From Caldithrix sp. (GTDB taxonomy: Bacteria > KSB1 > UBA2214 > DYKH01), in contig DYKH01000162.1 in NCBI GenBank assembly GCA_020722685.1, forward strand, positions 1-10,843: 10,843 bases of DNA, read 5' to 3'. Positions 1 to 7,674 of the stretch are shown here, in pieces. The notes below the pieces were generated by a model, which saw nothing but the letters and a program-made list of their open reading frames with translations, did not search any database and was not told where the DNA came from. Made by a program: the position numbers and the translations under genes. Every line of letters begins with the position of its first letter. Position 1 is the stretch's first letter.

Positions 1-50
1 CTAAAGGCGTTAAAAACGCCAAACGTTAGAGAGCGTTTAGCCTGTAGAGT
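1..50. other. Hairpin-rich edge sequence next to the left repeat
   Basis: A perfect short hairpin is seen at 6-20 (GGCGTT, loop AAA, AACGCC). A second possible stem pairs AAACG (21-25) with CGTTT (34-38), and CTAAA (1-5) is complementary to TTTAG (36-40), so alternative folds compete. On the minus strand the first hairpin is followed by TTTAG, which makes it at best a weak terminator for leftward transcription about 320 nt beyond the last gene. It abuts the left repeat and may be part of a larger element cut by the window edge. No coding potential is visible. Confidence 0.35.
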
Positions 51-118
51 CTTTTGCGAGACGCTGCGGGGTCGAAAAAGATTTATGAGCGCGAAAGGCG
101 GCGTTTTGCAAAGGTGTC
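51..118 (+). repeat. Left copy of flanking inverted repeat, with internal hairpin
   Basis: Positions 65-118 match the reverse complement of 10790-10842 with two substitutions (at 81 and 116) and one single-base gap in the A run at 94-96. The same element folds on the + strand: 51-67 pairs with 98-114 in a continuous 17-bp stem (13 Watson-Crick and 4 G-T/G-U pairs) around a loop at 68-97. The wobble pairs would be A-C mismatches on the other strand, so the fold favours + strand RNA or single-stranded DNA. What is seen is the repeat and the fold; a role as a mobile-element end, MITE/REP-like unit or regulatory RNA is inference. No transposase gene is near it. Confidence 0.85.
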
Positions 119-343
119 AAGGCACGGACAAAAAAGGGCTCGCAGGAACCGAAGCGGCGCGTCACGCGATACCATACGCTTTCCATGACGTGCTGATTTT
201 CTCGATCGCGCTGAACTTGCTCGTTGTTATTTTTTCTGTTTTGTGCATGCGCTCACGGCGGTAAAAATGATCCCGATCTGCCGGTCGGTTCGCTGAGAAC
301 TTTGAAAAACGCTGATTTGCAAGACCTGAGCACAGAAGCATGC
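119..343. other. Non-coding spacer downstream of the liv operon
   Basis: I see no gene here on either strand: open frames entering it are antisense shadows of the acyl-CoA synthetase. A perfect palindrome, AAGCATGCTT, lies at 336-345 over the synthetase stop codon but has no T run after it. A weak imperfect stem at 273-288 is followed on the minus strand by ATTTTT (263-268) and could slow transcription, but it is too poor to call a terminator. The operon's 3' end is therefore undefined. Confidence 0.4.
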
Positions 344-2002
344 TTATTTTTTCTTTTTTTCCATCTTGCGCCGCTCCTCCTCCCGGACCTCTCTTCTGAG
401 AAGCTTTCCTACCTTGGACTTCGGCAGCATATCTCTGAATTCGATATAGGTTGGAACCTTATAGGAAGCCAGATGATCTCTACACCACTTGATCAGCTCG
501 GTTCCTCCGACACCCCGGGCATCCTCTTTCAGAACGACGATGGCCTTGATCCGCTCTCCGACCTTTTCATCGGGCACGCCGATCACGCATGCACCCATAA
601 CAGTTGGATGATCCTGGAGCACGGCTTCAACCTCGGATGCGGAGACCCGGTAGGCCTTATGCTTGATGATGTCGGCAGATCTTTCGACGTAAATCAGTTC
701 TCCATCCTCATCCATGCGAACAAAATCACCCATCCTGTAATATATCTTACCGTCAACATTCAGGTACGCCTTCGCAGTTTCCTCAGGTTTGTTCCAGTAA
801 CTCTTCAGCGTATAACGAGACGTGACGCACAATTCCCCGCTTTCCCCGGCCGGTAGTTTTTGAAGGGTCTCCGGATCCACGACAATGCATTCCCGGCTCT
901 GCAGCGGAAAACCGATACTCCCCGGTTTGGGTTCCTGCCCTATCCGGCTGTAGGTGACATGCCCCGCCTCCGTGGAGCCATATACCTGGTAGATGGTTTG
1001 CCCCGTATGTTCCTTCCAGCGCTTATAGACCTCGACCGGCAGGACGTCCCCCCCGCAATAGCAGTATTTCAAAGAACTCAGGTCGTACTGGGTCAGGCGG
1101 TCGTTTTCGATAATCATCCGGTAAAGGGCAGGCACCCCGAGCATCCACCGGCAGTGGTATCTCTGAATCGTCTCGAGGATCGCATCGACCTGGGGAACCG
1201 GCATGATTACCGTCATGTTACCTTTATTGAGACCTACAGCCATAAACAGGCCGAGGGCCATGATGTGGAAAAGGGGGTTGATCGCAATATAGACATCCTC
1301 TCCTTCCTTGAGATTTTCCCCTCCGATATCTTCCGTTACGTCATTGACGTAGGACGTCATTCCAATATGGTTGCCGGGGACGCCTTTCGGAAAGCCCGTT
1401 GTTCCGCCTGTATAGAGGATGTACGCAAGATCCTTCCAGGGGTCTATATCCACCTTCTCGCTGAACGGCTCATGCCTGAGCAGAGATCGAAACGAATAAA
1501 CGCCTTCGTGCCGACCCACGTTGCCGCTCGGGACCCGGTCGAACAGCTTTCCCATATATCTTTTCCACCGGGGAAGCAGATCAGCCAGATTGGTAACGAT
1601 AACCCGTTTGAGGCCGGTTTTATCCATCACCTCTTTTATATAGCCGAAATTTGTGTCCGCGCAGATCACCGTTTCGACCCCGGCATCCTTTATCATATAT
1701 TCAATCTCGAAAGAGGTATAGATAGGAGAGACCGGCACAAGAACGGCCCCCATTTTCTGAATCGCAAGAAACGCAATTACCCACTGGACGCAGTTCGGGA
1801 TATAAACCATCACGCGGTCGCCCTTTTTCACTCCAAGCGATGAAAGAGCTCCAGCAAATCGTTCACTTAGGTTTCTAAGCCTCGCATACGAGAAAGATTC
1901 GCCCAAATAAACAATGGCGGTGCGATCGGGATAGCGCTCGCTCATCCGATCGAAACGGGTAAATGTAAGTTCCTTCGTAAGCTCTTCTTCACTGATCTTC
2001 AT
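344..2002 (-). CDS. AMP-forming acyl-CoA synthetase (FadD-like)
   Basis: This cytosolic class I adenylate-forming enzyme activates a carboxylic acid with ATP to an acyl-AMP and transfers it to CoA. Numbered from the upstream ATG at 2014, the P-loop YTGGTTGFPKG is at 201-211 (the GG form found in E. coli FadD), YGSTEAG at 345-351, the ATP-ribose Asp in GDF at 429-431, the hinge region around 444-450, and the C-terminal catalytic Lys in PKSKVGK at K537. The protein ends in a very basic, Lys-rich tail. I chose the ATG at 2002 (552 aa) because AGGA lies 5 nt before it, whereas the ATG at 2014 (556 aa) has no visible ribosome site. It lies 51 nt (39 nt for the upper ATG) after livF, so it is the last gene of the transporter operon and probably activates the imported ligand. 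Substrate (fatty, branched or aromatic acid) cannot be decided from sequence. Confidence 0.93.
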   Translation of the reverse strand: MKISEEELTKELTFTRFDRMSERYPDRTAIVYLGESFSYARLRNLSERFAGALSSLGVKKGDRVMVYIPNCVQWVIAFLAIQKMGAVLVPVSPIYTSFEIEYMIKDAGVETVICADTNFGYIKEVMDKTGLKRVIVTNLADLLPRWKRYMGKLFDRVPSGNVGRHEGVYSFRSLLRHEPFSEKVDIDPWKDLAYILYTGGTTGFPKGVPGNHIGMTSYVNDVTEDIGGENLKEGEDVYIAINPLFHIMALGLFMAVGLNKGNMTVIMPVPQVDAILETIQRYHCRWMLGVPALYRMIIENDRLTQYDLSSLKYCYCGGDVLPVEVYKRWKEHTGQTIYQVYGSTEAGHVTYSRIGQEPKPGSIGFPLQSRECIVVDPETLQKLPAGESGELCVTSRYTLKSYWNKPEETAKAYLNVDGKIYYRMGDFVRMDEDGELIYVERSADIIKHKAYRVSASEVEAVLQDHPTVMGACVIGVPDEKVGERIKAIVVLKEDARGVGGTELIKWCRDHLASYKVPTYIEFRDMLPKSKVGKLLRREVREEERRKMEKKKK

Positions 2003-2053
2003 AAACTTCCTCATGCAGTCAAAACTTCGGGGATCACAATGAGAATCTTCACC

Positions 2054-2800
2054 TCACACACCGAAGTAAGCCGCGCGGACATCGGGATTGCTCATCAGTT
2101 CGTTTCTGGTTCCCTCCAGAACCGCAGCCCCATTTTCCAGGATAAAGGCATAGTCAACAATAGGCATGACGGGACGCGCGTATTGCTCACTGACAATAAT
2201 CGAAATATGGCGATCCTTCCGTATGTCCCGGATCGCCTTGACGAGGGTTGCCTGGATCAACGGGCTCAGGCCCATCAGAGGCTCGTCGAGGAGCAAAAGC
2301 TTCGGCTGCGCCATCAGAGCCCTGCCGATAGCCAGCATCTGCTGCTCTCCTCCGCTCAGAAACCCTCCAATCCTCTTCTTCAGGCGTTCCAGGGCAGGGA
2401 AGAGGTGCATGACATACTCCATCGTGGCCCTGGCCTGGGATGGCGCGGCAAGGTAACCGCCGATCCGGAGGTTTTCGACAACATTCGTCTCGGTAAAAAT
2501 CCTCCTCCTTTCCGGACAGAGGACGATTCCCAACCTCGCTCTCCTGCTGGCCTTCATGTTGGAGATATCCTCGCCCTGGTAAAGAACCTGTCCCAGAACC
2601 GTGATACGTTCTCCGCCGGCCATTTGCTCCTTCTTCCGGATGTCGTCCATGATCCCTGAAAGGGTATACATCAGCGTTGACTTACCCGCGCTGTTGGCGC
2701 CGAAGACACCGATAATCTGTTCGTCCTCGCACTTGATCGTGACATTGTTGAGCGCAAGCATATTCTCGTAAAAAACCATCAGTCCCCTTGCTTCAAGCAT
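2054..2800 (-). CDS. livF: LIV-type ABC transporter ATP-binding protein LivF
   Basis: One of the two nucleotide-binding subunits that power a branched-chain-amino-acid-type (HAAT) importer at the inner face of the membrane. Of its 248 residues, Walker A is GANSAGKS at 34-41 (the usual LivF form is GANGAGKT, so Ser replaces the second Gly), the signature LSGGEQQ and Walker B LLLLDEP are intact, and the C-terminal EQ in IIVSEQ sits where LivF proteins carry EQN. About 10-15 residues around the DDIRKKEQMAGGERI stretch look like an insertion after the first helix. The ATG overlaps the end of livG by 8 nt and has GGAGG 9 nt upstream, so it is translationally coupled. Gene order and length agree with LivF; the ligand may not be an amino acid. 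Confidence 0.93.
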   Translation of the reverse strand: MLEARGLMVFYENMLALNNVTIKCEDEQIIGVFGANSAGKSTLMYTLSGIMDDIRKKEQMAGGERITVLGQVLYQGEDISNMKASRRARLGIVLCPERRRIFTETNVVENLRIGGYLAAPSQARATMEYVMHLFPALERLKKRIGGFLSGGEQQMLAIGRALMAQPKLLLLDEPLMGLSPLIQATLVKAIRDIRKDRHISIIVSEQYARPVMPIVDYAFILENGAAVLEGTRNELMSNPDVRAAYFGV

Positions 2801-3581
2801 ATGTCATGACCTCCTCGATTTCTTCAGACCCGAAATAGGCCTCCTTGACCCTTTCATCGGCCATGACCTCATCCGGAGTGCCCTCGATGAGTTTATTTCC
2901 GAAGTTCAGCACGATGACGCGGTTGGCAACCCGGAAGAGTTCCCGCAGCCTGTGCTCGATCATGATCAGTGTGATGCCGCTCATCTGCAGACGTTCGATC
3001 AGTGGAACCATGCTCGCGATTTCGCTCATGCTCAGCCCCGAGAAAACCTCGTCGCAGAGGATTATTTCCGGCTTCAGCGCGAGACAGCGGGCAAGTTCGA
3101 GACGCTTCAAATATCCGGTCGGCAGGCTGGAAGCCATCTTGTACGGAACTTGAGAATCCCTCTCAAAACCAATTTCTTCCAGGATGTCGATCCCGACCGT
3201 GTCCCGATCCCCGTGTTTTCCGCCTCCTCTCCATCCCCCTGTCCGCCTGGCTCTCGGGGAAAAAAGCGGGATAACCAGATTCTTGTAAGCGGGCAGCGTG
3301 TAGTAGGGTCTCATGATCTGGAACGTGCGTGTGATCCCCATATCCGCTATCTTGTGGGGCGGTTTCCCGCTGACCTTTTTGCCCTTGAAAAAAACCTCCC
3401 CGGAGGTCATTTTGATGAATCCGGTGATGCAGTTTACCAGTGTTGTCTTACCAGAACCGTTCGGGCCGATGATGCCAACAATATCGCCCGGAAAAACATC
3501 AAAGCTCACGCCGTTCAACGCGAGAATCCCTCCAAAGACCTTTTTCGCATCATGGACTTCGAGAAGCGGCTTTTCCGTCAT
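2793..3581 (-). CDS. livG: LIV-type ABC transporter ATP-binding protein LivG
   Basis: The second nucleotide-binding subunit of the importer, 262 aa from the chosen ATG. Walker A GPNGSGKT is at 39-46, the Q-loop lies in TRTFQ, and the H-loop His is in MIEHRL. Two motifs are off the family norm: the signature is LPTGYLKR instead of LPYGxQRR, and Walker B reads IILCDEVFSGL instead of LLLDEPxAGL, although the catalytic Glu is kept. A Gly/Arg-rich insert (ARRTGGWRGGGKHGD) lies before the helical domain. A GTG at 3593 would add four residues, but the ATG at 3581 overlaps the livM stop as ATGA and has GGTGGG 7 nt upstream, so I prefer it. The unusual signature means this ATP site may be the weaker one of the LivF-LivG pair (inference). 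Confidence 0.92.
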   Translation of the reverse strand: MTEKPLLEVHDAKKVFGGILALNGVSFDVFPGDIVGIIGPNGSGKTTLVNCITGFIKMTSGEVFFKGKKVSGKPPHKIADMGITRTFQIMRPYYTLPAYKNLVIPLFSPRARRTGGWRGGGKHGDRDTVGIDILEEIGFERDSQVPYKMASSLPTGYLKRLELARCLALKPEIILCDEVFSGLSMSEIASMVPLIERLQMSGITLIMIEHRLRELFRVANRVIVLNFGNKLIEGTPDEVMADERVKEAYFGSEEIEEVMTYA

Positions 3582-4597
3582 ACCTTGACCCACCTTTCAA
3601 ACTGGCGATACTTCCGCTCTGCGTAAACCATGATCCCCTCACTGCGAAACACGATAAATCCCATCAGGATCAGAGAATAGAAGACGATCCGCAACGTGCC
3701 CAGATCCCGCAGGAGTTCGGAGATCGGAACGAGGATCAAACAGCCCAGCACAGGACCCACAAGGGTTCCGCCGCCGCCGATAACAGTGGCCGCAATCGGA
3801 AGAATCGAAAAATCAAGCGCGAACAGCGAAATCCCTCCCCACATGTAAATATGGGCGATCGACGCGCCGGCAAGACACCCAATTCCCGAGGCGATAAAAA
3901 CGGCCACGCCTTTATAAAACGTAATGCTCATGCCGGACGCCCGCACCGCTTGATCGTTGTCCTTGACAGCCCTGAGAACCAGTCCCAGATCCGTGTTGAC
4001 GAGGCGTCTCAAACCAAAAAGGAACAAAAGGACGACAAGGATAACAAAATACCGCTCTATCCATATACTGGAGAAGCTTTCAATGCCCATGATGCCGTCC
4101 GTGCCGCCGAAAATATCAAGGGCCTCGATGATCCGGGCCAGCGCCAGCGGGTACATCAATGTGACGATAGCGAAATAGACTCCCCTTAACGGTAAACACG
4201 GCCAGATCAGCAGCGTGCAGATGACCGCCCCGGCGACGGTTGCAAACGGTATCGTGAAGAGCGGCGTCCAGCCGAACGACGTGTTCATGATTGCCGCTAA
4301 GTACCCCCCGACACCAATGAACAGCGCACCGCCTAGAGAGACAAGACCCAGAAAATGGGCAAGAAAATCGAAACTGATCGCCAACAGAGCATAGATGCAA
4401 ACGATCGAAATGACCCTCTGCCAGTAGGCACCCGGCATGATCAGCGGAAGCAGCAGTAGCCCGACGATGAGCGCCAGCCTGGGAACGAGTAGATAGGCCA
4501 ATTCACGCCACGACATAAGGGCGTAGATCCCATCACTTCTGACCTTGATGCCGCGGTCCAATCTTTCCTTCCTGCGGGGTTGTGTATCCACTTTCAT
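3578..4597 (-). CDS. livM: LIV-type ABC transporter permease LivM
   Basis: An inner-membrane permease of 339 aa that with LivH forms the translocation path. A charged, hydrophilic N-terminus of about 30 residues precedes some eight to nine hydrophobic segments. Family features are visible: LAHFLGLVSLGGALFIGVGGY near residues 80-100 (the LivM 'G..SLGxAxFxGxGAY' region), the ATPase-contact loop LGLVLRAVKDNDQAVRASGM, and the glycine-rich VIGGGGTLVGPVLG near the C-terminus. Its start codon overlaps the livH stop (ATGA) and its stop overlaps the livG start in the same way, a tight arrangement that predicts coupled translation. Nothing appears truncated. Confidence 0.93.
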   Translation of the reverse strand: MKVDTQPRRKERLDRGIKVRSDGIYALMSWRELAYLLVPRLALIVGLLLLPLIMPGAYWQRVISIVCIYALLAISFDFLAHFLGLVSLGGALFIGVGGYLAAIMNTSFGWTPLFTIPFATVAGAVICTLLIWPCLPLRGVYFAIVTLMYPLALARIIEALDIFGGTDGIMGIESFSSIWIERYFVILVVLLFLFGLRRLVNTDLGLVLRAVKDNDQAVRASGMSITFYKGVAVFIASGIGCLAGASIAHIYMWGGISLFALDFSILPIAATVIGGGGTLVGPVLGCLILVPISELLRDLGTLRIVFYSLILMGFIVFRSEGIMVYAERKYRQFERWVKV

Positions 4598-5460
4598 ACC
4601 CTTTCTTCCAGTTCCTTCTGCCGTCCGAAAAGACCTGACGGTCTTAAAATCAGAGTGATAATAATCGCCAGCAGGGCCACCACCATCTGGTAGTGAGAAC
4701 CAAGGTAGACAACGGTTAGAATTTCGGCGAACCCGATCAGAAATGCCGCTATCACCGAACCCACCCAGCTTCCCAGACCGCCCACAATGCAGACCGCAAT
4801 CGCAAGTATCAGAACATTGTACCCTGCCTCGACAACGATGTTGCCGAAAGGAAGCAACAGAACCGCGGCCATTCCCGCCAGCATTGACCCGAGCGTCATC
4901 GCGACGACGGCCATAAAGTCCGAATCAATCCCGAGCATCATCGCGGCCCGTTCGTCCTGCGCCATGCCGCGAAGGGCCAGACCTATTTTTGTGTGATGGG
5001 TGAAAAACCAAAGGAATGCTACGACGACAACTCCGATCAGCACAACCAGAATCCGGTGATAGTCAACAGGGATGCCCCATACCATAACACTGCCCGGCAT
5101 AAAGACGGGCAGTGTGTAGGTCATTCCCTTGAATCCTCCCCACCTGAATCCTTCGAGGATGGCCAGACCCAGCGCGTAGGAGGCAATTATTTCGGATATC
5201 GACATCCCACGCACCCGTATCAGAACCAGCTGGTACATCAGCGCGCCGATGACACCGGTGATAACCATCGCCAGAATAATTCCAACGAGGTAGGGCAACC
5301 CCAGCGCGCGGACAAAACCCCAGGTTATAAAACCGCATACTACGTACAGCGCGCCATGGGCGAAATTGGGCAGGCGGCTGATCCCGTAAACCAGGGCGAA
5401 CCCCATCGCCGTCAGAGCCAGCGCGACGCTGTTGATTGTCCCGTATATCAGGATTTCCAT
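4594..5460 (-). CDS. livH: LIV-type ABC transporter permease LivH
   Basis: An inner-membrane permease of 288 aa, the partner of LivM. The N-terminal segment with GFALVYGISRLPNFAHGALY matches the very conserved LivH 'ALGLxLxYGxxRxxNFAHGxxY' signature, the ATPase-contact loop is GLALRGMAQDERAAMMLGID, and the C-terminus has the CIVGGLGSWVGSVIAAFLIG and LRPSGLFG motifs. About eight membrane segments are apparent. The ATG has GAGGG 9 nt upstream and lies 31 nt after the binding-protein gene; its end overlaps livM by 4 nt. Confidence 0.94.
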   Translation of the reverse strand: MEILIYGTINSVALALTAMGFALVYGISRLPNFAHGALYVVCGFITWGFVRALGLPYLVGIILAMVITGVIGALMYQLVLIRVRGMSISEIIASYALGLAILEGFRWGGFKGMTYTLPVFMPGSVMVWGIPVDYHRILVVLIGVVVVAFLWFFTHHTKIGLALRGMAQDERAAMMLGIDSDFMAVVAMTLGSMLAGMAAVLLLPFGNIVVEAGYNVLILAIAVCIVGGLGSWVGSVIAAFLIGFAEILTVVYLGSHYQMVVALLAIIITLILRPSGLFGRQKELEERV

Positions 5461-5491
5461 GATTTATGACCCTCTTGAAGAAACAAGCGAT

Positions 5492-6757
5492 TTACTTCAT
5501 CCACGGCGGCAGTTTGATCTCTCCGGTAGCGATACTCTTCGGATACACGACGACCCTTTTTCCTGCCTGCCACTGGAGGACCGTCCCCACCGCACCATCC
5601 TTCGGATCCGTCGCGGGGATAACCTGATGGTTTTTAGGATTGAAGCGTAATCTGCCGTAGACTCCCATCATATCCGTTTTTTCCAGCGCGGCCACGACCT
5701 TATCGGAATCCAGCGAACCGGCCCGCTCGATCGCGTCCTTGAGGACATAGACGGCCATATAGCTGCTGGAACTGCCCAATCCCTCCGGTTCGACGTTCCA
5801 CCTCTTGGCATAGGCGTTGTAGAACTTCATTGTCCATGGTGTTGCCTTGCTGGGCGCATTGCCAGCATTGACGACGTTGCAGAGCGTGTACTCGCCTTTG
5901 CCTCCCGTTGCCTGCCAGAAGCCGGGCTGCTCCGCGGCGGCCAGCGTGGAGCCGAACGGAAGCACCGGGATCTTCATCTCGTACCACTGTTTCAAAAGGA
6001 TCGCGCTCTCCGGCATATCCATCCAGATGTTGAGGATCTGGGCGCCCAGCTTTTTCGCCTTGAGCAAGCCCATCGAATAATCCCCGGTGCCGGTAGGATA
6101 TACCTCGGTGCCGAGCACCTCCCAGCCCTTTTTGGCCGCGACCTTGCCTATCACCTCACCGCCGCCCCGGGCATGCGTTACGTCCTGCACCATGATGAAT
6201 ACCTTGTTCAAACCGTATTTGTCCTTGAGTTCCTGAAAGCAGGCCATAATTTCCCCGACCAGCTGTACCGCCTCGCCATGGATCCGGAAACAGTATTTGT
6301 ATTTGTCATACTGCTTGCCTACAAGGGCGTGATACTGCGGGGTCAGCACGCCGGTGGTCAAGATCGAAACCTTCTTGTATTTGGAGAGCAGGCCCATCGC
6401 AGCCAGAGCGGCCTCCGAACGGACCGGACCTCCAAGAAGAAAATCCGCCTTCTTCTCAAGAATGAGTTTTTCCACCGCGATCAGCGCGTCGCTGACCGGA
6501 ACGCCCGGCTCGAGATCCCGCGTGTCGATCGCCTCGATCTTGAACGGCCTCTTCTCGCCTGCGACGTTCACGCCGCCGGCTGCATTGATTTCCTCCGCCG
6601 CAAGCGTCATACCCCTCTGCGCGTCCCATCCATACAGATAGGCCAGCGATAATGGAGCCCCGATCACGATGGGTTTCGCCGCAAGCGCAAAAGAAGCCGG
6701 CAGTGCAATGAATACCGCAAGCACGCTTACCAGAACAACATACAGACGTTTTTTCAT
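5492..6757 (-). CDS. Periplasmic substrate-binding protein of a LIV-type ABC importer
   Basis: A type I periplasmic binding protein (LivK/Leu-Ile-Val-binding family) of 421 aa that would deliver ligand to LivHM. A Sec signal peptide is clear: MKKRL, a hydrophobic core to about residue 24, then ALA|AKP with cleavage near A26. The mature start KPIVIGAPLSL, AAEEINAAGGV, and the FLLGGPVRSEAALA region are normal for the family, and no lipobox Cys is seen, so it should be soluble. The start has a strong AGGAGG (6765-6770) 7 nt upstream. As first gene of the operon, with its own promoter, it is likely the most abundant product. The ligand is unknown; the acyl-CoA synthetase in the operon points to a carboxylic acid rather than necessarily leucine (inference). 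Confidence 0.94.
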   Translation of the reverse strand: MKKRLYVVLVSVLAVFIALPASFALAAKPIVIGAPLSLAYLYGWDAQRGMTLAAEEINAAGGVNVAGEKRPFKIEAIDTRDLEPGVPVSDALIAVEKLILEKKADFLLGGPVRSEAALAAMGLLSKYKKVSILTTGVLTPQYHALVGKQYDKYKYCFRIHGEAVQLVGEIMACFQELKDKYGLNKVFIMVQDVTHARGGGEVIGKVAAKKGWEVLGTEVYPTGTGDYSMGLLKAKKLGAQILNIWMDMPESAILLKQWYEMKIPVLPFGSTLAAAEQPGFWQATGGKGEYTLCNVVNAGNAPSKATPWTMKFYNAYAKRWNVEPEGLGSSSSYMAVYVLKDAIERAGSLDSDKVVAALEKTDMMGVYGRLRFNPKNHQVIPATDPKDGAVGTVLQWQAGKRVVVYPKSIATGEIKLPPWMK

Positions 6758-6827
6758 AATTCCCCCTCCTTTAATAAATAAGGTTTTTACTGCATGGATG
6801 TTTACGTCCCGACCTGCGTCTTATAAC

Positions 6828-6856
6828 ATTATACCGACAAAGAGCTCACTTGTCGA
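6828..6856 (-). promoter_or_regulatory. Sigma-70-type promoter of the liv/acyl-CoA synthetase operon
   Basis: On the minus strand a -35 hexamer TCGACA (6856-6851, 5 of 6 matches to TTGACA) is followed after exactly 17 nt by a perfect -10 TATAAT (6833-6828). The predicted transcription start is near 6821, giving a leader of about 64 nt before the binding-protein ATG. Placement, spacing and match are very good, so high basal activity is expected unless repressed. The start site itself is a prediction. Confidence 0.8.
6835..6855. promoter_or_regulatory. Dyad overlapping the liv promoter, candidate operator
   Basis: CGACAA (6835-6840) and TTGTCG (6850-6855) form a perfect 6-bp inverted repeat with 9 nt between them. 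It covers most of the -35 hexamer and the -35/-10 spacer, the classic position for a repressor. A further small dyad, TCCAA (6857-6861) with TTGGA (6870-6874), lies just upstream. No repressor gene is in the window, so the binding protein is unknown and the operator role is inference. Confidence 0.45.
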
Positions 6857-6937
6857 TCCAATTCAAGAGTTGGAATTTTTCCAGACCCGTATACTTTCCG
6901 CAAACATGCCAAGACCATGGAAATATGTAGCGGCGTC

Positions 6938-6953
6938 ATCAGAAAATCCTGAT
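6938..6953. other. Small dyad downstream of the nitroreductase gene
   Basis: ATCAG (6938-6942) and CTGAT (6949-6953) are perfectly complementary around a 6-nt centre, about 43 nt past the nitroreductase stop. No T run follows on the minus strand, so it does not qualify as an intrinsic terminator; it could be a weak 3'-end hairpin or protein site. Read-through from the nitroreductase gene into the liv operon is therefore possible. Confidence 0.25.
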
Positions 6954-6995
6954 TCTGTGTTCTCTTTCCCTTACTCTGCCCGACGCGACGATAAC

Positions 6996-7568
6996 TCATT
7001 CCACAAACGTGGTTTTTTCCATCAGGTTTTTTCGAGGAAGCCCGTGGGGCTTTCCATTGGGTTTGCCGATGCAAACAAGGGCTATCGGCATCTTATTGAG
7101 ACCGATACCGAGTATCTCCCTGACCGGTTGCTTTTCAAAAAAGGTAAACCATAAACTGCCGAGACCAAGACCGTAAGCTGCAAGGTTTATATTCTGTATC
7201 GCCGCCGCGCATGCATGTTGATAGCCGACCCCACCCTCCTCGAGATACATATCCACACCGGTTTTTCTGGGATCTCCAATAATGGCTATGATAACGGGAG
7301 CGGATTGTAAAAAATCCGCGTTGTATTTACGTAACCAATTCCATCCACTCCGATCCAGAGCCCACCGTATGCACCTGTTAGCCTCCGAAAAGAGCTTCTC
7401 TTTAATTTCCCGGTTTGTGATAACAATAAATTCCCATGGTTGCAAATTCAACGGAGACGGTGCCCATGTAGCCGCCTCCAGTATCTTTTCGATCGTTTCC
7501 CTTTCGACAGGATCGGGCAAAAAATCACGACAACTCCGTCGCTCTTTCATGGCTGTAAAAAGGTCCAT
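6996..7568 (-). CDS. Nitroreductase-family FMN oxidoreductase
   Basis: A small flavoprotein of 190 aa, within the normal length for the family, expected to be a cytosolic NAD(P)H-dependent, FMN-binding dimer. The N-terminal FMN-phosphate motif RRSCR (10-14), APSPLNLQPWEF (36-47), the helix YQHACAAAIQNINLAAYGLGLGSLWF (116-141) and the closing PIALVCIGKP (161-170) are all family hallmarks. The natural substrate could be a nitro compound, quinone or enoyl-type double bond; the sequence does not say. The ATG has AGGAG 8 nt upstream. It stands alone between the regulator and the transporter operon and is preceded by a sigma-54 promoter, so it is a likely direct target of the adjacent NtrC-type regulator (inference). 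Confidence 0.9.
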   Translation of the reverse strand: MDLFTAMKERRSCRDFLPDPVERETIEKILEAATWAPSPLNLQPWEFIVITNREIKEKLFSEANRCIRWALDRSGWNWLRKYNADFLQSAPVIIAIIGDPRKTGVDMYLEEGGVGYQHACAAAIQNINLAAYGLGLGSLWFTFFEKQPVREILGIGLNKMPIALVCIGKPNGKPHGLPRKNLMEKTTFVE

Positions 7569-7674
7569 ACGCGATTCTCCTTTCGCTTCCGATACAGATG
7601 ACTCGGAAAAAACCGACCCTTTCTTATTTTAGAACAAAGATGGTTAACGGATTAAAGATCTTCTATAATGGTCC

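Noticed and set aside
263..288. Weak stem followed by a T run on the minus strand as terminator of the liv operon
   Set aside because: The stem is only four pairs plus a mismatch and the T run starts several bases later; too weak to support a call.
860..1843. Long plus-strand open frame (327 codons) opposite the acyl-CoA synthetase
   Set aside because: It is an antisense shadow of a gene with clear adenylate-forming motifs; its translation shows no domain and no ribosome site.
6896..6912. TTGGCATGTTTGC as a second sigma-54 promoter ahead of the liv operon
   Set aside because: GG and GC are 7 nt apart instead of 10, so the -24/-12 geometry is wrong.
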